Shown here: piece by piece, positions 44,219 to 51,426 of the stretch
How positions within the stretch are numbered: the first letter of the stretch is position 1
Layout: every line of letters begins with the position of its first letter
NCBI RefSeq assembly: GCF_030441895.1
Contig: NZ_JARJAS010000016.1
DNA length: 64,000 nt
From: Enterococcus_D entomosocium
GTDB lineage: Bacteria > Bacillota > Bacilli > Lactobacillales > Enterococcaceae
Direction: 5' to 3' (one strand)
Program-made: the position numbers and the translations under genes
Notes under the pieces: generated by a model
Database searches by the model: none
The model's input: the letters and a program-made list of their open reading frames with translations, nothing else
What the model was told of the DNA's origin: nothing

Positions 44219-45935
44219 TTTCTTACAACATACGATTCCGGTAGCTGATTGGGTCGAAAGCTTTACTGATTGGCTAACAGGAACTTTCAGTGGATTGTTT
44301 TCAGCCTTACAGTCTTTCGGACAATTTATCATGGACGCTATTACAAATGTATTATTGTTTGTACCACCGTTATTAATGATCGTCTTATTGACGGCTGCTG
44401 CCTTTTTCGTTTCACGCAAAAAATTCGGCTTGCCAGCCTTTACTTTTGTCGGGTTGCTGTTCATCTATAACCAAGGGTTATGGACAGACTTGATGAACAC
44501 CGTGACGTTGGTCTTGTTGTCAAGTTTGGTTTCGATCATCATTGGGATTCCACTAGGGATCTTAATGGCGAAAAGCGAAAAAGCGCAAAGTATCGTGACG
44601 CCAATCTTAGACTTTATGCAAACGATGCCTGGTTTCGTTTATTTGATTCCTGCGGTTGCTTTCTTTGGGATCGGGATGGTTCCTGGGGTCTTTGCCTCAG
44701 TGATCTTTGCTCTACCACCAACTGTTCGCATGACGAACTTAGGGATTCGCCAAATTTCTCGTGAATTGGTAGAAGCCTCTGATTCCTTCGGTGGGACTGG
44801 CTGGCAAAAACTGATCAAATTAGAATTGCCGCTAGCCAAAAGCACTATTTTGGCTGGGGTCAACCAAACGACGATGCTAGCATTATCAATGGTCGTGATC
44901 GCGTCAATGATCGGGGCTCCTGGGTTAGGGCGCGGCGTCTTGTCTGCCTTGCAACGAGCACAAGTCGGTAACGGATTTGTCAGTGGGGTATCCTTAGTTA
45001 TTTTGGCGATCATCATGGATCGCTTTACCCAGAATTTGAACCGTTCGGCACATCAAAAAGCAGCCAGCAAGACGAGTCGCAAACAAAAACGTCTTTTTGG
45101 CGGGATTGCGGCAGCGGCAGTCGTTGCTTTGATTGGCGCATCGTTTGCCTTTGGAAATGTTTCTGACAGCAAAGGCACGGTGAACTTGGCGTATGTCGAA
45201 TGGGATACGGAAGTCGCATCTACCCATGTGGTGGCAGAAGTCTTGTTGCAAATGGGCTACGAAGTCAATACGACGCCTTTGGATAACGCCATCATGTGGG
45301 AATCGGTGGCAAAAGGGGAAGTTGACGGGATGGTTGCTGCTTGGCTACCATCTACGCATCAATCCCAGTATGAACAGTACCAAGATCAAGTCGAGAACTT
45401 AGGTCCTAACTTAGAAGGGGCAAAACTGGGGATCGTTGTCCCAAGTTATATGGATGTAGATTCCATCGCCGACCTTTCTGACGAAGCTGGAAAAACCATC
45501 ACTGGTATCGAACCAGGCGCTGGTGTTGTAAATGCAGCGGAGAATACGGTTGCGACGTATGACAACCTTTCAGATTGGAATGTCGCTACCTCTTCTTCTG
45601 GAGCGATGACAGTGGCATTGGGCCAAGCCATCAAGAACCAAGATGAGATCGTTATTACTGGTTGGTCTCCACACTGGATGTTTGCGAAATATGATCTGAA
45701 ATATCTGGATGATCCAGAAGGAACAATGGGTGAAGCAGAAAGCATCAACACTGTTGTACGCCAAGGATTAGCAGATGACATGCCAGAAGTTTACGAAGTA
45801 CTTGATCGTTTCAACTGGACACAAGAAGATATGGAAGAAGTCATGTTAGCAATCAATGACGGAACATCAGCCGAAGATGCAGCCAAAGATTGGGTAGCCA
45901 ATCACCCAGAAGAAGTTGCTGCATGGACGAACTAA
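44211..45935 (+). CDS. opuABC: Glycine betaine ABC transporter permease/substrate-binding fusion
   Basis: 574 residues. The N-terminal half is a ProW-like permease with multiple helices and an EAA-type loop (LVEASDSFGGTGWQKLIKLE). After a transmembrane segment (about residues 295-312) comes an OpuAC-type binding domain, starting VNLAYVEWDTEVASTHV, which is therefore outside the membrane. Aromatic residues in WLPSTHQ and GWSPHWMF fit a betaine-binding cage. The fusion is the same as in Lactococcus OpuA/BusAB. Confidence 0.96.
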   Translation: MDNFLQHTIPVADWVESFTDWLTGTFSGLFSALQSFGQFIMDAITNVLLFVPPLLMIVLLTAAAFFVSRKKFGLPAFTFVGLLFIYNQGLWTDLMNTVTLVLLSSLVSIIIGIPLGILMAKSEKAQSIVTPILDFMQTMPGFVYLIPAVAFFGIGMVPGVFASVIFALPPTVRMTNLGIRQISRELVEASDSFGGTGWQKLIKLELPLAKSTILAGVNQTTMLALSMVVIASMIGAPGLGRGVLSALQRAQVGNGFVSGVSLVILAIIMDRFTQNLNRSAHQKAASKTSRKQKRLFGGIAAAAVVALIGASFAFGNVSDSKGTVNLAYVEWDTEVASTHVVAEVLLQMGYEVNTTPLDNAIMWESVAKGEVDGMVAAWLPSTHQSQYEQYQDQVENLGPNLEGAKLGIVVPSYMDVDSIADLSDEAGKTITGIEPGAGVVNAAENTVATYDNLSDWNVATSSSGAMTVALGQAIKNQDEIVITGWSPHWMFAKYDLKYLDDPEGTMGEAESINTVVRQGLADDMPEVYEVLDRFNWTQEDMEEVMLAINDGTSAEDAAKDWVANHPEEVAAWTN

Positions 45936-45943
45936 TGTCTAAA

Positions 45944-45980
45944 AAAAGAACGACCGCAGATTGAAGCGGTCGTTCTTTTT
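45944..45980 (+). terminator. Terminator of the opuA operon
   Basis: AAAAGAACGACCGC/GCGGTCGTTCTTTT stem followed by T residues. Confidence 0.9.
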
Positions 45981-46054
45981 GTTGTTTAAAATACTTAGGT
46001 TCATAACGAAAGACGAGGGGATGATTTTTGCAAAAGACGGAGCTTTTGTGCAGG

Positions 46055-46891
46055 TTAAGCAAAACGATGAAAAATCGGCTGCATCTGTTCAAACGTACAG
46101 AGTTCAGTAAATCCTAATGATCGTAAAAGATCTTGTCCCTCTTTGATTTGAAACCCGAGCTGCTCTGGTTTATGACTGTCGCTGCCGATGGTTAGCACGC
46201 TTCCCCCCAAGTCACGATAAAGCTTGAGGATCTCGATCGATGGCGTATACCCATTGATTCCGTAACGGTGGGAAGAGGTATTCAGTTCGATGCCTTTGCC
46301 ATCTTTGATCACGACTTTCAAGATCTCTGCGATTTGTTCTTTCGTTTGTTCAAAAGCGTCCTTCTCTTTATCTAAATAACGACGAATCAAATCCATATGG
46401 GCTAAGACGGAATACTCTTTATATGTCGTGACCAGCTGATACATTTCATCATAATAGCGCTCGTAGCATTCCTGTTGGCTGCGTCCTTTTTGAAATTCTC
46501 CAGTCCAAAATTCTTGATCGTCTACCTGATGAACGGAAAGTAAAATGAAGTCAAAGGGATGCGAATGATAAAGACGGGTAAATTGTGGGATCGTGTGCAT
46601 TTGCATCCCAAATTCCAGCCCAGTTTTTAGCTTGATTTGGTCACTGTATGTTTCCTTTAAGCATGCCAGTTCGGTAAAATACAAGTCGTAGTAGACATTT
46701 TTTACGACTTTATTGGCTCCGACGAGGTACGCATCCGTCGCTTGCCAGTCTTCTTTGACCCCATAATCCACATGATCGGTAAAGCAGATTTCTGCTAAGC
46801 CTAGGTTAATGGCGTCTTTGACTACATCTTCCATCAAATACCAAGAATCATCGCTGTAATCACTATGAACGTGATAGTCTGTAAAAATCAT
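46055..46891 (-). CDS. PHP-domain phosphatase, histidinol-phosphatase-like (second copy type)
   Basis: 278 residues. Metal motifs are YHVHSDYSDDS at the N-terminus, CFTDHVDYG, TGLEFGMQ, LLSVHQVDD, VLAHMDLIRRY and IGSDSHKPEQLGF. AAAGGAGA precedes ATG 46891; a longer frame upstream is unsupported. It is the last gene of a leftward three-gene run and has no his genes near it, so dephosphorylation of another metabolite is likelier. It is related to but distinct from the protein at 9272-10039. Confidence 0.83.
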   Translation of the reverse strand: MIFTDYHVHSDYSDDSWYLMEDVVKDAINLGLAEICFTDHVDYGVKEDWQATDAYLVGANKVVKNVYYDLYFTELACLKETYSDQIKLKTGLEFGMQMHTIPQFTRLYHSHPFDFILLSVHQVDDQEFWTGEFQKGRSQQECYERYYDEMYQLVTTYKEYSVLAHMDLIRRYLDKEKDAFEQTKEQIAEILKVVIKDGKGIELNTSSHRYGINGYTPSIEILKLYRDLGGSVLTIGSDSHKPEQLGFQIKEGQDLLRSLGFTELCTFEQMQPIFHRFA

Positions 46892-46910
46892 GGCGTCTCC
46901 TTTTGTTTCG

Positions 46911-47552
46911 TTATTTTTGCTGCTTCTGCCAGTCTGCTCGTTTTTGATAATAAAGCTGGGCGGCCGTTTCCCAATGCTCTTTGTCAGTCGGCTGAATCTC
47001 ACGGATCAGACGGGCTGGATTGCCGCCGACGATCGTATTCGGCGGCACATCTTTTGTGACGACGGAACCAGCAGCGACGATGGCATGTTTGCCGATCGTG
47101 ACACCTGGTAAAATCGTACTATTGCCTCCGATCCAAACGTAATCTTCGACGGTGATCGGTAGGCCAAATTCCAAATCTTGACTGCGGATCACAGAATCGA
47201 TCGGATGGCCGGCTGTATAGAAGCTGACCCGTGGTCCCACCATCACATGATCACCAATCAGAATCTTATTGACATCTAAAAAAATGCAATCCATATTGGC
47301 ATAAAAGTGATCACCAATCTCAACATGGCGACCATAGTCGACAAAAAGGGGTGGTTGGACAAAGCAATGCTGCCCAAATTTGCCAAAGAGTGCTTTTTCT
47401 TTGGCGATGATTCCTTCTCGGTCATCGACTGGTAAAAGGTTGATTTCCTGGGCACGTTTTTTCCCCTCCACTGAGCCATTCTCAGGGAGAATACCGGCAG
47501 CTTGATACAGTTGACCAGCCAACATCGCTTGATAATCAAAATCTTCTTTCAT
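46911..47552 (-). CDS. Maltose/galactoside O-acetyltransferase family protein
   Basis: 213 residues of the LacA/Maa hexapeptide family. Repeats run through VDYGRHVEIGDHFYANMDCI, IGDHVMVGPRVSFYTAGHP (with catalytic His) and VWIGGNSTILPGVTIGKHAI, ending VTKDVPPNTIVGGNPARLI. It transfers acetyl from acetyl-CoA to a sugar hydroxyl. It lies 13 bases after the VOC gene, so both share one transcript. Confidence 0.88.
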   Translation of the reverse strand: MKEDFDYQAMLAGQLYQAAGILPENGSVEGKKRAQEINLLPVDDREGIIAKEKALFGKFGQHCFVQPPLFVDYGRHVEIGDHFYANMDCIFLDVNKILIGDHVMVGPRVSFYTAGHPIDSVIRSQDLEFGLPITVEDYVWIGGNSTILPGVTIGKHAIVAAGSVVTKDVPPNTIVGGNPARLIREIQPTDKEHWETAAQLYYQKRADWQKQQK

Positions 47553-47565
47553 TGCAAAATCCTTT

Positions 47566-47958
47566 CTAAGACGGTAAATCGTCGGTGGTTAATTCAATCA
47601 AATTGCCTTCGGGGTCTTGGACAACTGCTTCATAATAGCCATCGCCTGTCGTACGAGGACCATTTAAAAGAGGGTAGCCATCTTCAACAAACCGTTGAGC
47701 GTATCGATCAACAGCAGCTTGATCACCTACTGCAATCGCAAGGTGAGTGTAGCCTAAGCTCTCACTGAAACGAGGGCTTAAAAATTTCTTGGTCGTTAAT
47801 TCTAACCGACTACCAGAATCAAAGGTCAAAAAATAGGACTGAAAGCTTGTTTTCGGATTATGGTATTTTGGGTTGCTGACCGCCTGAAAGTAGGTTTCAT
47901 AAAATGTCCTCATTTTTTCCAAATCATTGACATATAGTGCGATGTGTTCAATTTTCAT
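47566..47958 (-). CDS. VOC family (glyoxalase-like) protein
   Basis: 130 residues. The betaalphabetabetabeta repeat pattern begins MKIEHIALYVNDLEKMRTFY and ends YYEAVVQDPEGNLIELTTDD. It probably binds a divalent metal. ATG 47958 has AAAGGAG nine bases upstream; a TTG at 47967 abuts that site. It is first in a leftward unit with the acetyltransferase and PHP genes. Substrate unknown. Confidence 0.85.
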   Translation of the reverse strand: MKIEHIALYVNDLEKMRTFYETYFQAVSNPKYHNPKTSFQSYFLTFDSGSRLELTTKKFLSPRFSESLGYTHLAIAVGDQAAVDRYAQRFVEDGYPLLNGPRTTGDGYYEAVVQDPEGNLIELTTDDLPS

Positions 47959-48005
47959 TATCGACAACTCCTTTAATAAGCAACATAGATCGTTTTTTTT
48001 TGAAC

Positions 48006-48055
48006 TTAGTAAACTTTGTTTAATAAGTTGCTTCTATTATACCTTTGTTAACAAA
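48006..48055. promoter_or_regulatory. Leftward promoter with two dyads in the ROK repressor intergenic region
   Basis: TTAGTAAAC-TTT-GTTTAATAA (48006-48026, 8 of 9 arm positions complementary) and a perfect palindrome TTTGTTAACAAA (48044-48055) flank a minus-strand TATAAT (48041-48036). Both dyads resemble ROK-family operators and sit where a repressor would block the VOC-led operon. Confidence 0.65.
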
Positions 48056-48117
48056 ATTAATAAAGGTATATTCCCAGCTTTTTATCTGTTAAAATAGGAG
48101 CGTTGAGGGGGAGAAAA

Positions 48118-49098
48118 ATGAAAGCTTATCAGCCAACGACCATTAAATTACATAATCAGGCAGTATTGCTGGATTTGCTAAAACAGCAGCAAGCGCCTAT
48201 GACCAAGCGCCAACTGGCAGATGCCTCTCAATTAAGCGTGGTAACGATCAACAAGCTGCTTCCTGAATTGATAGAAAAGCAGTTGCTTTTGACGACGGAT
48301 CAACCGCAACGAACGGGAGGACGTCAAGCTGCGGCTTACCAGTACAATGCGCAACGGACACTGTTGTTGATCATTCAGTTTATCGAAGAAGACCAGCAGA
48401 TCGTGATTCGTTTTTCAGTCGTCGATCTCGTCGGGAACATTTTGCATCATGAGCAGTCAGCAGAGGGCCGATTGCCGCAGTTCTTGCAAGTGATTCGTCA
48501 GAAAAAACAGGAATACCCGAAAATCAGCTTGGCAGTCGTGGGAATTCCTGGTGTGGAAATTGCTGGAAGACTGAAGATCATGGATGCTCCAGCATTTAAG
48601 GACATGGCGCTAGGGGAATTGATTGAAAAGGAGATCGCGGTAAAAACGCTTATTGAGAATGACGTGAATGCTGCGGTATTTCATTTTAAAGAAGAGAAAA
48701 AAATCGTGGCTGGCATTTATTTTCCAAAAAATTATCCACCAGGTGCGGGACTGGTCATCGACCAACAGCTCTTTAAAGGAGCCAACCATTTAAGTGGCGA
48801 AATCAAGCATTTGCCGCATCTTTACAAAGTTTCTTACCCTTTGGCAACAGAGGCGATCCAAGAGCAAGTGACTGCCACTCTTCAAGCGATCGTGGCAGTC
48901 ACGGACCCGCATCAAGTCATTTTGTTTTTGCCCTCTGAGTGGCAGGCGCTTGTGCCGCGCTCTTTTTTGGAAAAGCAGCTGGCAGCAGTGTTTCATTATG
49001 GCGTCTTACCAAAGTTACACTTTTCAGATCGGTTTTCAGAAAACTATTTGGCTGGGTTGATCACGATGGGAATCGAAGCAGCGGGCTTAGGGCTTTGA
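48118..49098 (+). CDS. ROK family transcriptional regulator (XylR/NagC-like)
   Basis: 326 residues. An N-terminal winged helix (MTKRQLADASQLSVVTINKLLPELIEKQLL) is followed by a degenerate ROK domain with VVGIPGVEI, IENDVNAAV and PGAGLVIDQQ. Kinase motifs and zinc cysteines are eroded, consistent with a regulator. ATG 48118 has GAGGGGGAG upstream. It is divergent from the VOC-acetyltransferase-PHP unit and probably controls it in response to a sugar or sugar phosphate. Confidence 0.86.
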   Translation: MKAYQPTTIKLHNQAVLLDLLKQQQAPMTKRQLADASQLSVVTINKLLPELIEKQLLLTTDQPQRTGGRQAAAYQYNAQRTLLLIIQFIEEDQQIVIRFSVVDLVGNILHHEQSAEGRLPQFLQVIRQKKQEYPKISLAVVGIPGVEIAGRLKIMDAPAFKDMALGELIEKEIAVKTLIENDVNAAVFHFKEEKKIVAGIYFPKNYPPGAGLVIDQQLFKGANHLSGEIKHLPHLYKVSYPLATEAIQEQVTATLQAIVAVTDPHQVILFLPSEWQALVPRSFLEKQLAAVFHYGVLPKLHFSDRFSENYLAGLITMGIEAAGLGL

Positions 49099-49126
49099 TT
49101 CGCAGCATTTAACTGGTACTGAGGAC

Positions 49127-49172
49127 AAAAACTGCCGCTGCTTCCTTTATCAGAAGCAGTGGCAGTTTTTTT
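49127..49172. terminator. Bidirectional terminator between the ROK regulator and rnhC
   Basis: AAAAACTGCCGCTGCTTC paired with GAAGCAGTGGCAGTTTTT, with one G-U, between convergent genes. Confidence 0.9.
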
Positions 49173-49186
49173 GAAAATACGAGAAC

Positions 49187-50113
49187 TCACAGTTTAGCGA
49201 GTTTCTGTGCTTTTTCGGTATTCGCAAAATGCAGTTTGGCATATTTGCCCAATAGTGCTATGCCACCTTGCTGCAGTAATTTTGCGGCAACTTGGTCAGC
49301 AGCTGCGTGGGCGCCAGAAGGCAAGCGCATACCGACTTCTTTGGAGGCTGCCTCTAATTCATCCAAAAAGACTGTACGACATAAAATAGAGGCTGCCGCT
49401 ACTGCTAGATGATATTGTTCACCTTTCGTCGCAAAATAGAGCTTTTCGGTAACCGCTGCTTGTTCCGATTTTAAATAAGTGCGATAATTTTTTTCGCTTG
49501 TGAACTGATCGATCAAAATGGCATCTGGTGTCTCAGGAGCAATCTTTTGCAAAAGCAAACGAATGGCTTGATTATGCAAAGCAACTTTCATTCGGACCGT
49601 GTTGTATTTTGGTTGGATCTCGTTGTATTTGCTGGGTGTAACAGTGAGCAATTGGTAAGGAACCAATTCTTTGATTTTCGGCGCCATCTTACGGATCTCT
49701 GGATCTGTCAGCATTTTTGAGTCCTTGACACCTAAGGCTTTCAGCTGTGGCAATTGCTCTTTTTTGGCATAGACGGCACAGACCACCAAAGGACCGAAAT
49801 AACTGCCGTTGCCGACCTCGTCACTGCCGACGACGCTTTTTTCGCTAAATCCTGCTGGCAACGCAGTGGTTGAAACAGTCGCTTTTTTCTTATCCGGTAC
49901 AGCACTTGCCGTATCGCCCCATAAGGAAGCTTCTTTTTCAGCAGTCGCTCCTTGAAACATGACTTTTCCAGACGTATAAGCAGTGATCGTCGTTGGCCCT
50001 TTTTTGGCGACAAACGCTGTATAAGGAACTTTCTTAGCCAGCAGTTCTCGTTGGTAAAATTGCTGCATCTTTTTGATAGTTGAAGTTGGTACTTTGATAA
50101 CGATCGTACTCAT
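49187..50113 (-). CDS. rnhC: Ribonuclease HIII
   Basis: 308 residues. The N-terminal DUF3378/TBP-like domain (about 1-85) is followed by the RNase H domain with VGSDEVGNGSYFGPLVV (catalytic Asp and Glu), DSKML, LIDQF and a C-terminal SILCRTVFLDEL. It cleaves RNA in RNA-DNA hybrids. AGGAGG precedes the ATG. It is divergent from zapA, as in many Firmicutes. Confidence 0.96.
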   Translation of the reverse strand: MSTIVIKVPTSTIKKMQQFYQRELLAKKVPYTAFVAKKGPTTITAYTSGKVMFQGATAEKEASLWGDTASAVPDKKKATVSTTALPAGFSEKSVVGSDEVGNGSYFGPLVVCAVYAKKEQLPQLKALGVKDSKMLTDPEIRKMAPKIKELVPYQLLTVTPSKYNEIQPKYNTVRMKVALHNQAIRLLLQKIAPETPDAILIDQFTSEKNYRTYLKSEQAAVTEKLYFATKGEQYHLAVAAASILCRTVFLDELEAASKEVGMRLPSGAHAAADQVAAKLLQQGGIALLGKYAKLHFANTEKAQKLAKL

Positions 50114-50264
50114 TTGATTCCTCCTGTTTTTTTGTCTTTTCTTAGGTAGACAAAAGGATACTTTAAGATTTTACCATACTTCTTATTCTTTTTTACTAAG
50201 ACGATCAGCAAACAAACGATTGGCATGGAAATTCATAAGAAAATCACGTATAATAGTTAAGAGT

Positions 50265-50294
50265 TTGCGACACATGTTCAATAAGTGATAGAAT
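50265..50294 (+). promoter_or_regulatory. zapA promoter
   Basis: TTGCGA (50265-50270), 18-base spacer, TAGAAT (50289-50294). Confidence 0.55.
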
Positions 50295-50329
50295 AGAGCA
50301 GAATGTAAGCAATGGGAGGAAATATTCCT

Positions 50330-50770
50330 ATGACGGAGCAAAAGAAACGCTATAAAGCAGTTATCGCGAATCAAAGTTACACGATTATTGGACGCGAAAG
50401 CAAAGAACACATGGATATGGTGACAAGATTGGTCAATGACCAACTGCTTGAGATCATGCAATTATCGCCACAAACCGATCAAGAACAAGCGTCGATCTTA
50501 TTAGCGATCAACGCTGTTTCCGACCAGCTGAAAAAACAAGAACAGCTTTTGGTCCTACAAAAAAAAGTGGACGAGTTGCGGGGACAAGCCATTAAAGCAA
50601 CGGAGCTTGAGAATCGCATCAAGCGGATCGAAGCAATCGAATCCGAAGCACGGAAAGTTCTCGATGAGACAGGTCGCAGTGATGTGGAGATCCATAATCA
50701 TGTGGAAGCACAACAGATCTTAAATGAACAAAGGAAACGAAAAATTCAAGAAAAGACAGCCCATGGGTAG
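50330..50770 (+). CDS. zapA: Cell division protein ZapA
   Basis: 146 residues. The N-terminal ZapA domain (KKRYKAVIANQSYTIIGRES ... MDMVTRLVNDQLLEI) binds and bundles FtsZ. The usual protein is under 100 residues; here a long charged coiled-coil tail follows residue 90. ATG 50330 has GGGAGGA nine bases upstream. It is first in the zapA-cvpA pair leading to mutS2. Confidence 0.88.
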   Translation: MTEQKKRYKAVIANQSYTIIGRESKEHMDMVTRLVNDQLLEIMQLSPQTDQEQASILLAINAVSDQLKKQEQLLVLQKKVDELRGQAIKATELENRIKRIEAIESEARKVLDETGRSDVEIHNHVEAQQILNEQRKRKIQEKTAHG

Positions 50771-50793
50771 TGCGGCGTAGAAAGGATTCCTAA

Positions 50794-51348
50794 ATGATTG
50801 GATTATTTGTCTTGGTTTTGTTGTTGGCAGCCTTTTACGGCGGCGCGCGGCGCGGAACCAGTTTACAATTGGTCTCAGTTTTGGGCTATTTGATCTCTTT
50901 TTTCTTTGCAGTTGCGAATTACCAAGAAATTGCGAAAAAAATTGAGCTCTATGTTCCTTATATGTCAGTAACGGCGGATTCAAAGTTAAAATACTACGAT
51001 ATGGAACTGGCTTTAGATTTAGACAAAGCCTATTATGCGGCTATCGCTTTTGTGATGGTACTCTTTGCTGGTTGGCTGATCACAAAACTATTAGTGATTT
51101 TTGCAGACAGTTTGCGTTACAAACGCCTACGTTTTTTAGGTGGCTATGACTGGGCAGTTGCGGGTGTTTTGAATGTCATCTTGATGTATATCAATTTATA
51201 TATGTTTTTTATGATTCTCTCAATGATCCCGTTTGCCACGATTCAAAATCTGTTTGAAACGAGCGGAACTGCGAATTTCATCGTTGATCGGTCACCGATT
51301 CTCTCAGATTATTTCTATCGATTGTGGATCACAGATGTGATTGGGTAA
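50794..51348 (+). CDS. CvpA family membrane protein
   Basis: 184 residues with four hydrophobic helices and the start MIGLFVLVLLLAAFYGGARRG. The family is named for colicin V production in E. coli, but its role in Gram-positives is not defined. It lies 23 bases after zapA, in the conserved zapA-cvpA-mutS2 order. Confidence 0.9.
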   Translation: MIGLFVLVLLLAAFYGGARRGTSLQLVSVLGYLISFFFAVANYQEIAKKIELYVPYMSVTADSKLKYYDMELALDLDKAYYAAIAFVMVLFAGWLITKLLVIFADSLRYKRLRFLGGYDWAVAGVLNVILMYINLYMFFMILSMIPFATIQNLFETSGTANFIVDRSPILSDYFYRLWITDVIG

Positions 51349-51387
51349 AAAGCAGGCAGATGGTTGCAGAGCCATTCTGCCTTTTTC
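51347..51387 (+). terminator. Terminator after the cvpA gene
   Basis: AGGCAGATGG/CCATTCTGCCT stem, then a T run. Confidence 0.75.
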
Positions 51388-51426
51388 TTAGGAACAAAAA
51401 GTTAAAACAAAGCAGGTGAGAAAAGA

